DNA of 64,000 bases from Cohnella endophytica (GTDB taxonomy: Bacteria; Bacillota; Bacilli; Paenibacillales; Paenibacillaceae), in NCBI RefSeq assembly GCF_003628305.1, contig NZ_RBZM01000004.1, forward strand, positions 558,001 through 622,000, written 5' to 3'. Below, one piece after another: positions 56,339 through 63,599 of the stretch. Position 1 is the stretch's first letter, and each line of letters opens with the position of its first letter. Under the pieces are notes generated by a model that was not told where the DNA came from, searched no databases, and was given only the letters and a program-made list of their open reading frames with translations. The position numbers and the translations under genes are program-made.

Positions 56339-56457
56339 GGTGTAATTCCTCCCTCCGGAATGGTTTGCATCATATTATTCGGACGGGGGCCATTTGCGAA
56401 GGTATTTGACCAGTATGTAATTCGATAAGTCGGGATTCGACTTGCGCCATGGTAAGT

Positions 56458-56490
56458 GAAAAATGAAAATGGAACTGCCTCAGCAGTTCC
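56458..56490 (-). terminator. Terminator after the DUF2642 gene
   Basis: GGAACTGC/GCAGTTCC with a 4-nt loop, followed on the minus strand by ATTTTCATTTTTC. Confidence 0.72.
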
Positions 56491-56497
56491 ATCGGTC

Positions 56498-56746
56498 TTA
56501 TAAAGGCATCGTCCATACGATCTCCGCAATGCGAACGCAAGCTTGGCGGGAATGCAATTGCAAAAGCACATGATCAGGTTTAACATCAACTATTGTACCT
56601 TCGATAGCTCCGCGAGTCGTTTCTAACAATACGCAGCGCCCGATTAAACGCCTGAGCGCTTCCACGACGTAAGGATCTACATTTGATACTGTTAGTATTT
56701 GGTTGGGACTCATCTGCGATGGGCTAATCTGACTTGGATGATACAA
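56498..56746 (-). CDS. DUF2642 family protein (YuzF-like)
   Basis: 82 residues from a TTG start at 56746, with AAGGAG 9 bp upstream. The core VDPYVVEALRRLIGRCVLLE and VDVKPDHVLLQLHSRQ matches the DUF2642 family found in spore-forming Bacilli, several of which are spore-associated, but no activity is known. An ATG-started extension to 56902 would add 52 residues with no ribosome site and low complexity, so the shorter form is preferred. Confidence 0.8.
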   Translation of the reverse strand: MYHPSQISPSQMSPNQILTVSNVDPYVVEALRRLIGRCVLLETTRGAIEGTIVDVKPDHVLLQLHSRQACVRIAEIVWTMPL

Positions 56747-56963
56747 AAACAACAACTCCTTAGAATAGGTTTGAACCCATTGTATGCAGTTGCCTAATGA
56801 ATGACTGGGCGGTTGTCTACAAACGTGAGTATGGGGAACATGCTTTTGCAAATGCAGCTGAAAGTTAATACGATCTGTACATGAAATTGTTGCCATAATC
56901 ATGCAAAGTCTACGGCTAAAAGGAAGAGACTAGTCATGATTAAATCTAACGAGGTGAAAAGAA

Positions 56964-57197
56964 ATGAATGATCCTGCTCTTGCCATGCGCCTGCTACGCG
57001 CCCGTCGCAAGGAAGCCGGAGTTTGTATCTACTGCGGCGGTCCCCTTCTGACGACGACGATGTGCGAGCCATGCGCAGATAAGAAGAGACCCGGTACCGG
57101 CGAAACAGCCATGCGAGCGAAAAGAAGATATCCCTTGGTAAGGAAATCAGCGTCCAAGACTCCTAAGGGAAAAAAGAAGAATGAAACTGACGGCTGA
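56964..57197 (+). CDS. Small zinc-ribbon-like protein
   Basis: 77 residues. CIYCGGP and MCEPC give a CxxC-x12-CxxC pattern that could bind one zinc ion, and the C-terminus is strongly basic (KRRYPLVRKSASKTPKGKKK), suggesting nucleic-acid contact. GAGGTG precedes the ATG. No named family recognised. It is the last gene before the cassette array. Confidence 0.65.
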   Translation: MNDPALAMRLLRARRKEAGVCIYCGGPLLTTTMCEPCADKKRPGTGETAMRAKRRYPLVRKSASKTPKGKKKNETDG

Positions 57198-57247
57198 AGA
57201 ACTGGAATTTCTCCGTTGTTGATATCATATGGCTTGAATCGATATTT

Positions 57248-57276
57248 AAAGGCCTGCTCTGATGAGCGGGCCTTTT
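57248..57276 (+). terminator. Terminator before the cassette array
   Basis: AAGGCCTGCTC pairs with GAGCGGGCCTT with one mismatch and is followed by TT. It ends the transcription unit to the left of the array. Confidence 0.75.
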
Positions 57277-57396
57277 CCTTTGGATATTCTTGCAGGATAA
57301 TTTTACAAATTTCGCGAATATTCATATGATTCATGAAGTTCGTGGATATTAAGTAATATGAAATCACTTAAATCTTTTAAGATCAGGAGAACAATA

Positions 57397-57954
57397 ATGT
57401 GGTTAGTTATTTCTGAATTAGGATTATTATTGATATGGATTGGGATTAAATCAACCGTCTCCATTTTTTACAATGAAAGCAACCAGAATTCATATTTTGT
57501 TCATTACCTTTATCATTCGTTTTTTGGCTTTCCAATAGTTTTTATTTTGATGTTATCAGTTCTGGTTATTTTTATAATCCACAATAAGATTAAAGAGTTA
57601 AAGACAAAAAGAGCATTTAAGATTCGCCTAATTACTAATAGTTTGCGCATTTCAAGAATACTTGTCTTGTTTTTTCTAATCTTAATGTGCATTTCAATAG
57701 GATATCAAATTCAGGAAGATTTCAATCATTACATTTCAAAGCAAACCATTTCAAAGACTCTAATAATTTCTGATTTCAAGTTATCTGATGGGGCTAGAAT
57801 TAGTAAAAGTGTATTACCTTATCAGATTCAATCGGAAGGAGACATCTATTACCTTTATACGAAAAATAAATTATATAGACAAACAACATATACAATTCAC
57901 TATTTCATAAATCATAGTAATGATAAAGTCATATTAGGAATTAAGGAATTATAA
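57397..57954 (+). CDS. Cassette 1: small membrane protein
   Basis: 185 residues from the ATG at 57397 (AGGAGA 6 bp upstream); an in-frame ATG at 57358 lies inside the cassette-end sequence and has no ribosome site. Three hydrophobic segments (near residues 2-27, 38-65 and 88-108) are followed by an about 75-residue soluble, basic C-terminal part rich in Tyr and Ser. No family recognised. Strongly AT-rich, with no promoter of its own evident. Confidence 0.7.
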   Translation: MWLVISELGLLLIWIGIKSTVSIFYNESNQNSYFVHYLYHSFFGFPIVFILMLSVLVIFIIHNKIKELKTKRAFKIRLITNSLRISRILVLFFLILMCISIGYQIQEDFNHYISKQTISKTLIISDFKLSDGARISKSVLPYQIQSEGDIYYLYTKNKLYRQTTYTIHYFINHSNDKVILGIKEL

Positions 57955-57977
57955 ATCAATCAAAGAAGAAGTGACTT

Positions 57978-58167
57978 CGTATAACACCATGTTCACGTAT
58001 CGGGGCATTCGCCCCTCGGTCCAGCAGAAGTTAGATGAGGATTCGAAGATGCAATGGACAGTTGCAGGGAAGCACATTCAGCCAGACACATCCAACTCCC
58101 TAACTGCATCGCGGCCGCCCTTCGGACTAAAGGGAGTTGGACGTCGTGAACACAAGAACGTTATGTG
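57978..58167 (+). repeat. attC-like site 1
   Basis: Left end GTATAAC-ACCAT-GTTCACG, right end CGTGAAC-ACAAGAAC-GTTATGTG. Inside are a GGGGC/GCCCC hairpin and a variable hairpin CCAACTCCCT/AGGGAGTTGG. Predicted exchange point between 58160 and 58161. Confidence 0.8.
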
Positions 58168-58201
58168 AATGACCGAAATACTAATTAAGAGGACGACTTG
58201 A

Positions 58202-58656
58202 ATGAAAGCAATTCTGCCATTACCTAAAGGCATCACTGGATTTACAAACAATCAGAACTACCTTGAAGCGCATGATGTGAGAGGTATTTATAGTATTCTT
58301 TATACAATTTTAAGAGGGGGGAAATAGATTGGGAAGATCTTGATCTCACAGGGACGAATTATTATTACTTTGTGCTAAACTCAAAAAAAGGTGAGTTTCA
58401 TTTTTTTATCAATGCGTATTTCCCTTTTGTAGCTATTGCAAGATATAGCATAGGCAATGAGTTTCATTTTTTAGAAAAAAATGAATTGAAAGATGATTTC
58501 AGACTTTTTATAGAGTGTAATTATTTCATTCTGACTAGAGAATTACTGGAACAACCATTCACTAAGGAAGATATTATTGAACTAGATAAAAATGAGATTA
58601 AACAGTATTATTATTGGAAGCCAGAAACAATTAAAGATATAGTATTTAATAATTAG
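58202..58656 (+). pseudogene. Cassette 2: hypothetical protein, frameshifted at a G run
   Basis: The ATG at 58202 (AGAGGA upstream) opens a 41-codon frame that stops just after a run of six G at 58316-58321. One more G would join it to the frame that runs to 58656, giving one protein of about 151 residues: MKAILPLPKGITGF...LRGGEIDWEDLDLTG...YYYWKPETIKDIVFNN. The two parts fit together as one sequence. It may be a real pseudogene, phase-variable through slippage, or a sequencing error. No family recognised; AT-rich. Confidence 0.6.
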
Positions 58657-58686
58657 GAGTAAGCGATTCGAGGAATTCGGTCACAT

Positions 58687-58865
58687 CACATAACAATATG
58701 TTCACGCTTCGGTGCATTCGCCCCTCGGTCCGGCTGGAGTTAGTAATTTTCAGCAGCAGGGAAGCGTAATCAGCCGGACACATCCGCAACGACTAAGCAC
58801 ATCGCGCCCGGCGACTTCGTCGCCTTAAGTCGGTGGGATGTTGTGAACACAAGAACGCTATATAC
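58687..58865 (+). repeat. attC-like site 2
   Basis: Left end CACATAAC-AATAT-GTTCACG, right end TGTGAAC-ACAAGAAC-GCTATATAC. The GGTCCGGC/GCCGGAC arm and the CAACGACT/AGTCGGTG hairpin are conserved. Its left end complements the bases that follow site 1. Exchange point 58857/58858. Confidence 0.8.
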
Positions 58866-58903
58866 AATAGAGGCAAACATAAATAAAGGAGTTATTCTTT
58901 TCA

Positions 58904-59560
58904 ATGCAAAATGAATTAGTATTCAAACTAAAGAAACTGTTCAGCCCGGATAATAAGCTATCGAGTTGGATACTTAAACTCACTCTTATTAGAAACGATT
59001 TGTTTTATGTTCATAGATCGTTAATTGATTACCTTGATTGTACTAAGAAAGCAAAGAGTGGTGAATTTATTTATTATTTTCGTTTAGCAGCTTCTCATTA
59101 CAGAGAAGCTGCTAAGTATATAAGTAGAGGGAAAAATAAGCCTGAAATTCAAGCATTCATTCAAGAACTTTCAGATAATACTATTAATAACTATAAATTA
59201 ATTATTGAGTCGTGTACCCCCTGGAAATCTTCTTTTGTAAATCAAATTGTAAAGCCAATAAGGGACAATTTCTTCCATTATGATATTGAAAGTTTTGAAG
59301 AAGACTACAATCAACTAGAAGACTTCTTTACAAGAATAATCTCTACTGGAAATACTAGAAAAGAGACAGAGTTAATTTTTGCTGATGAATTATCTATAAA
59401 TTTGATCTTTGGAAATAAATCTAGACAAGACATCGAAAAAATACTTTCAGAATTATCCACGTATATGTCAGCATTAATTTCCTTTGTTGATGAAACTGTA
59501 GGTAGATTTATAAATAATAACAAAAATAAAAGTGCATATATAATTCGTGTTAAGAACTAG
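58904..59560 (+). CDS. Cassette 3: all-helical protein with RxxxxH motif
   Basis: 218 residues, nearly all predicted helix, no membrane segment. KPIRDNFFHYD contains RxxxxH, the arrangement of the catalytic pair in HEPN RNases and toxins, placed between two long helices as in that superfamily. This is suggestive only: there is no neighbouring nucleotidyltransferase or antitoxin gene in the same cassette. AAAGGAG precedes the ATG. AT-rich. Confidence 0.65.
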   Translation: MQNELVFKLKKLFSPDNKLSSWILKLTLIRNDLFYVHRSLIDYLDCTKKAKSGEFIYYFRLAASHYREAAKYISRGKNKPEIQAFIQELSDNTINNYKLIIESCTPWKSSFVNQIVKPIRDNFFHYDIESFEEDYNQLEDFFTRIISTGNTRKETELIFADELSINLIFGNKSRQDIEKILSELSTYMSALISFVDETVGRFINNNKNKSAYIIRVKN

Positions 59561-59595
59561 AGATTTGTAGGATTATTCAAAGATGGCCTCGACAG

Positions 59596-59890
59596 CATAT
59601 AACACCATGTTCACGCTTCGGGTCATTCGGCCCTCGGTCCGGCAGGAGTTAGATGTGGGTTCGGAGAAGTAATTGACAGTAGCAGGGAGCAGATTTAACA
59701 ACACCACATTCATGTATCGGGACATGCGCCCCTCGGTCCGACCGGAGTTAAAAAGAGGATTCGGAGAGGTTTTTGACAGTAGTAGGGAAGCGTAATCAAC
59801 CGGACACATCCGCACCGACTAAGCGCATCGTGCCCGGCGAGTCTGTCGCCTTAAGACGGTGGGACGTCGTGAATGCAAGAACGTTATACG
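59596..59890 (+). repeat. attC-like site 3, with a duplicated left half
   Basis: A left half (59596-59694, CATATAAC-ACCAT-GTTCACG onwards) is followed by a second, complete copy (59698-59890) that ends CGTGAAT-GCAAGAAC-GTTATACG. The first left end pairs with the bases after site 2; the last right end gives the exchange point 59883/59884. This looks like an unequal event between two sites. Variable hairpin CACCGACT/AGACGGTG. Confidence 0.78.
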
Positions 59891-59920
59891 AAAATGTGCT
59901 AAGAGAAAGGAGAAATCTAA

Positions 59921-60847
59921 TTGGGATATCAAATACAAAATAAATTTGTTATTGCAATAGCCTCTAGTGCATTATTTGATTTAACCGAATCTGACTCAGT
60001 CTTTAGAGAAAATGGAGAAGAGAACTATAGGAAATATCAAAGGGAAAATGAAAAAGTAGTATTAGGGAAGGGAGTTGCCTTTCCTCTTATAAAGAGATTA
60101 CTAAGAATGAATGGAATAGAAGCAAGTGATCAACCCGTTGAAGTAGTTTTATTATCACGAAATGATCCAGATACTGGCCTCCGTGTTTTTAAATCAATTG
60201 AACATTATAGACTTCCAATTAGTCGTGCAGTTTTTGTCACGGGTAATGATCCATTTCTCTACATGGATGCATTTAATGCTTCTTTATTTTTATCAGGAAA
60301 TATTCAAGATGTAAAACGTGCTGTTGCATTAGGGCTTCCAGCAGGATGTGTATACCCAACAGATTTCATTGATGATGATGAAGATGAGGAACTCAGGATT
60401 GCATTTGACTTTGATGGAATTATCGCCGATGACTCTGCCGAAGCTGTGTTTCAGCAGGGAGCTTTAGATCTTTTTCATCAGCATGAGCGCTTACAGGCAG
60501 GGGAGCCTTTACCTGCTGGACCATTACTCCGTTTTTTTCTTGAAATTTCAAAACTTCAAAAAAGAGAGATAGATAAGTTGATTGAAAACGTTAATTATAA
60601 ACCTAAGATTAGAGTAGCAATCGCAACCGCAAGAAATGCACCTGCTCATGAGCGTGTTATCTCAACACTTAGGCAATTTGAAATTCGAATTGATGAAGCA
60701 TTTTTCTTAGGAGGAATTGATAAAGATAGAGTTTTAAAGATATTTAAGCCGCATATTTTCTTCGATGATCAGGTAGGACATATTGAAGGTGTCGCAAGAA
60801 TTGCTCCATCGGTTCATGTCCCTTTTGGAGTAAGGAATGTAGAATAG
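59921..60847 (+). CDS. Cassette 4: 5'-nucleotidase (PF06189 type)
   Basis: 308 residues. FVIAIASSALFDLTESDSVF, VVLLSRNDPDTGLRVF and the HAD-like motifs IAFDFDGIIADD, IATARNAPAHERV and FFDDQVGHIE match the cytosolic 5'-nucleotidase family common in Gammaproteobacteria, which dephosphorylates nucleoside monophosphates. The start is TTG at 59921 with AAAGGAGA upstream. Complete and apparently functional. Its family is more usual outside Firmicutes, consistent with arrival by transfer. Confidence 0.88.
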   Translation: MGYQIQNKFVIAIASSALFDLTESDSVFRENGEENYRKYQRENEKVVLGKGVAFPLIKRLLRMNGIEASDQPVEVVLLSRNDPDTGLRVFKSIEHYRLPISRAVFVTGNDPFLYMDAFNASLFLSGNIQDVKRAVALGLPAGCVYPTDFIDDDEDEELRIAFDFDGIIADDSAEAVFQQGALDLFHQHERLQAGEPLPAGPLLRFFLEISKLQKREIDKLIENVNYKPKIRVAIATARNAPAHERVISTLRQFEIRIDEAFFLGGIDKDRVLKIFKPHIFFDDQVGHIEGVARIAPSVHVPFGVRNVE

Positions 60848-60888
60848 ATCGTATATTCTTGATGGTTTTAAAAGGAAGAGCACAACTA

Positions 60889-61083
60889 AGAATAACACCA
60901 TATTCAAGTTTCAAGACATCCGGTCCTCGGTCCGGCGGGAGTTAGAAGTGGATTTGGGGATGCAAAATGTAGTATCAGGGAAGTAGATTCAGCCGGACAC
61001 ATCCGCACCACCCAACTGCGTCGTGGCCAGTCACTTTGCTCCTTTAGGGTGGTGGGACGTTGTGAAAATAAAAATGTTATACA
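60889..61083 (+). repeat. attC-like site 4
   Basis: Left end AGAATAAC-ACCAT-ATTCAAG, right end TGTGAAA-ATAAAAAT-GTTATACA. More diverged from the others, but the variable hairpin CACCACCC/GGGTGGTG is perfect. Exchange point 61076/61077. Confidence 0.72.
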
Positions 61084-61135
61084 ACATGATTTTATGTTCA
61101 AAACAAGAACATACTTTCGCACCATATTTTTATGT

Positions 61136-61157
61136 GGTAATATTTATATATATTACC
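61136..61157. promoter_or_regulatory. Perfect palindrome before cassette 5 gene
   Basis: GGTAATAT-N6-ATATTACC, 20 bp before the ATG of the next gene, overlapping its likely promoter. It resembles an operator. Confidence 0.6.
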
Positions 61158-61176
61158 AACTGAGGGAGGTGGAAGT

Positions 61177-61788
61177 ATGTCCGAAATAAACATAAGTCTA
61201 ACTCAATTTATCGATTTTACTTTAAAGCAAAGTCCATCTAAAGTTAGTGCTGTTAGAAAGATTAAAGAGCAAGGTGAATATCATCCTGCATTTGATTACT
61301 GGAGAGAACTAAGAGAAGCTATCAAAGCAATTCACGAAGACAATTTGAACATCTCATATTTAGATCATGTCATTGAAAAGGTTCATATAAGAAAAAAGAA
61401 TCAATATACAGAAACTGTTAAGCAATATAAGAGGTTTGTAAGAAAGAAAAGTATTGAATGGTTTGATCCTGGCAAAGCATTTTGGGCTTCAGGAGATTTA
61501 GCGGTACGAGCAACCCCGGAGCTTGGGTTATTAATAAATGGACAACCACACTTAATTAAACTTTATTTTAAAGATGCCTCAGAAAAGTTAGAAAAGCGTT
61601 CAGCAATCCCAACTCTATCATTAATGGCTGCATCAACTAAATCTAATGATGTTCCAAATGCAATTAATTGCATATTAAATATTAAGAAATGTATGTTGTA
61701 CCCGGCAGCGACAGAAAATAATCAAGATTTACTTCTCTCATTAGATGCAGAAGCAACTCATTTCGTTCATATTTGGAACAACATATAG
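61177..61788 (+). CDS. Cassette 5: hypothetical protein
   Basis: 203 residues, soluble, starting MSEINISLTQFIDFTLKQ. The N-terminal half is basic and helical (VRKIKEQGEYHPAFDYWREL, VHIRKKNQYTETVKQYKRFV); the C-terminal half is more beta-like. No family recognised. GGGAGGTGG lies 4 bp before the ATG, the strongest ribosome site in the array, and with the palindrome at 61136 and the terminator after it this cassette seems to have its own transcription signals. Confidence 0.7.
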   Translation: MSEINISLTQFIDFTLKQSPSKVSAVRKIKEQGEYHPAFDYWRELREAIKAIHEDNLNISYLDHVIEKVHIRKKNQYTETVKQYKRFVRKKSIEWFDPGKAFWASGDLAVRATPELGLLINGQPHLIKLYFKDASEKLEKRSAIPTLSLMAASTKSNDVPNAINCILNIKKCMLYPAATENNQDLLLSLDAEATHFVHIWNNI

Positions 61789-61799
61789 ATTTGAAAAAA

Positions 61800-61824
61800 A
61801 AATGCCGACAATTTGTCGGCATTT
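61800..61824 (+). terminator. Terminator of cassette 5 gene
   Basis: AAATGCCGACA pairs with TGTCGGCATTT; the stem is perfect around AATT, preceded by an A run and followed by TC. Confidence 0.8.
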
Positions 61825-61861
61825 CTAATGAATAATAGTGAACTTGAGAAGGCAATCACGT

Positions 61862-62073
61862 CATGTAACGTCATGTTCACACTTCGCGGCAATCGCTCCT
61901 CGATCCGGAAGTAGCTAGATGCAGATTCTAAGAAGTAATTGGCAACAATAGAGAAACGGCATTAGCCGGACATATCCGCATAACTTAACCGCATCGCAGG
62001 CGGTCTATCGGACCTTAAGGTGGTCAATGACCTTAAGGTGGTGAGTCGTCAGTGAACACCAGAACGTTAGCTG
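61862..62073 (+). repeat. attC-like site 5
   Basis: Left end CATGTAAC-GTCAT-GTTCACA, right end AGTGAAC-ACCAGAAC-GTTAGCTG. An internal tandem copy of CCTTAAGGTGGT lengthens it. Exchange point 62066/62067. GTTAGCTG matches the canonical GTTRRRY most closely. Confidence 0.72.
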
Positions 62074-62194
62074 AAATTCCCGAAAGCTAACCCTAAAGGG
62101 ATGAGAATAATGCATCTACAACCAGAATTAGTTCAATTCAAAGTACTAAATGGCTGGAAGGTTTGTTAGAGTTTATGAGGGTTGGGTTTATCAT

Positions 62195-62268
62195 CAGATA
62201 ATACCATGTTCAAGCTTCGGGGCATGTGCCCCTCGGTCGGCAAAAGTTAGACGAGGATTCAAAGTAAT
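62195..62268 (+). repeat. Truncated attC-like site 6 (left half only)
   Basis: CAGATAAT-ACCAT-GTTCAAG and the GGGGC/GCCCC hairpin are present, but the right half is missing. It follows a very short open frame (62101-62169, 22 codons) that may be the remnant of a cassette gene. The left end still pairs with the bases after site 5 (CAGNTAA). Confidence 0.65.
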
Positions 62269-62360
62269 CTTTAAGTACAATTTAATGCATTTTGATGACT
62301 TAACGACAAGGGGACTGGAATTTATTGTCGAGCGACAAGTTGAATTATTGGAATAATGAA

Positions 62361-63278
62361 ATGAATCAATCAAAGGAATTTGCCAATAATCTTGGTGTAC
62401 CTGAAGATGATTTTCAAAAAATAAACAAGTGGATTGAATCATGGGTAAAAATCAATCAACTAAATGAACCTGGCAATGAACAGAACAATAATTTTAAACG
62501 GGCGTATTTCATGTTACAGGATTCAACAATTGATTTAAATGATCAATCAAGTAAATATCTGATCGGACGTCTTATTAAGATGTACGATATAATCTGGGGC
62601 GGAATACTTTCTTCAACAATTGATGGTTCTACCATGCAAATTAAGCATTTTATTGACGGTTTTGAATCTAAGTTATCATTTTCTACTTTTGAGTTCGTAT
62701 CTTTGTTGTCTTATTTAATCAATACACCAGTTAGTCCAAATTCAAATATATTCGAGAGCATTTGGGTAATAGAAAAGCGTAGTAAGTTTTTTGCAACATC
62801 TCAAATTGATTTTCAAAATAAAGCTTTAATATTTCTTTTGCAACTTAACGGTTCAAGGGGATTCCATCACAATTTAAAGGATTTTAAGAAGATATTATCA
62901 TTCGTTGGCCAGGAAAATTCAGAAGTTTTTTCTTATTTAAAAAGCTATCAAGTTAGAAATAATCAAGGCTGTTATAAAGCTATTAATTACATTCTCATGC
63001 ACTTTATTAGAGAAAAAGGATATGAAGATAAAAAGAATGCACATGAGATAATTTTATGGCTTGATAATGCAGAAGGAAGTTCACCGAAAAAACCTTGGCT
63101 AGATAAACTAGATTCTATCCAAAAACAATTTTTAGAAATTGAAATAAATGAAATTGCGAAATGGCTAATAGACAATAAGCACTTGGATCGTGAAGAAGGA
63201 ACTGGATGGATTGACGACATATTCAAAAGATTTCATAAATCAGCTCTATGGTATTTAAATATGACAAGTTCAGCTTAA
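62361..63278 (+). CDS. Cassette-region gene: hypothetical protein
   Basis: 305 residues from the ATG at 62361; an in-frame TTG at 62325 with AAGGGGA upstream is an alternative start. Soluble, AT-rich, with a helical C-terminal half (FLEIEINEIAKWLID). No motif or family recognised. It lies between the truncated site 6 and the collapsed site at 63313, so it is probably a cassette gene whose sites have decayed. Confidence 0.65.
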   Translation: MNQSKEFANNLGVPEDDFQKINKWIESWVKINQLNEPGNEQNNNFKRAYFMLQDSTIDLNDQSSKYLIGRLIKMYDIIWGGILSSTIDGSTMQIKHFIDGFESKLSFSTFEFVSLLSYLINTPVSPNSNIFESIWVIEKRSKFFATSQIDFQNKALIFLLQLNGSRGFHHNLKDFKKILSFVGQENSEVFSYLKSYQVRNNQGCYKAINYILMHFIREKGYEDKKNAHEIILWLDNAEGSSPKKPWLDKLDSIQKQFLEIEINEIAKWLIDNKHLDREEGTGWIDDIFKRFHKSALWYLNMTSSA

Positions 63279-63312
63279 AGCAATTGATTGTATTTCAAGA
63301 TGCCGGCGACTT

Positions 63313-63341
63313 CAATTAACACCGTATATACAAGAACTTAT
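63313..63341 (+). repeat. Collapsed attC-like remnant
   Basis: AATTAACACC and ACAAGAACTTATT are the outer ends of the repeat with the central 150 bp deleted. It directly follows the gene at 62361. Confidence 0.5.
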
Positions 63342-63388
63342 TTGAAAGATACACAAAATCAAAAGCAATTAAAGGGCGGGAAGACTTA

Positions 63389-63538
63389 ATGGTTTTACTA
63401 ATAATCATCGTGCTTATAATTGGACTAGCTGGAATTATTGGAAATCAATATTCGGGCATAAAAAGGATGGGATCAATTCAAAGATCGCTAGATGACATTA
63501 ACCAGAAACTAAGGGATATGTATAATATCAATAAATAA
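63389..63538 (+). CDS. Small membrane protein with coiled coil
   Basis: 49 residues: MVLLIIIVLIIGLAGIIG is one membrane span at the N-terminus, and the rest (RMGSIQRSLDDINQKLRDM) is an amphipathic helix. GGGAAG lies 5 bp upstream. The arrangement, a single span plus a short coiled coil, is common in small membrane-tethered peptides; function unknown. Confidence 0.55.
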   Translation: MVLLIIIVLIIGLAGIIGNQYSGIKRMGSIQRSLDDINQKLRDMYNINK

Positions 63539-63599
63539 ACTTATGAGATCAATATAAATTCATGAAAACTATAGAGACTCATGGATAAGGATTGTGTAT

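Noticed and set aside
56158-56589. Minus-strand ORF of 143 codons
   Set aside because: It spans a terminator, overlaps the ribosome site of the proline-rich gene and the end of the DUF2642 gene, and has no ribosome site.
59573-59815. Minus-strand ORF of 80 codons over site 3
   Set aside because: It lies entirely within the duplicated attC-like repeat, shows two copies of the same peptide pattern caused by the repeat, and has no ribosome site.
57978-62073. Group II intron or OMEGA/IS605-type RNA
   Set aside because: No reverse transcriptase or TnpB-like ORF is associated, no domain V-like hairpin was seen, and the end sequences and cassette complementarity fit attC sites much better.
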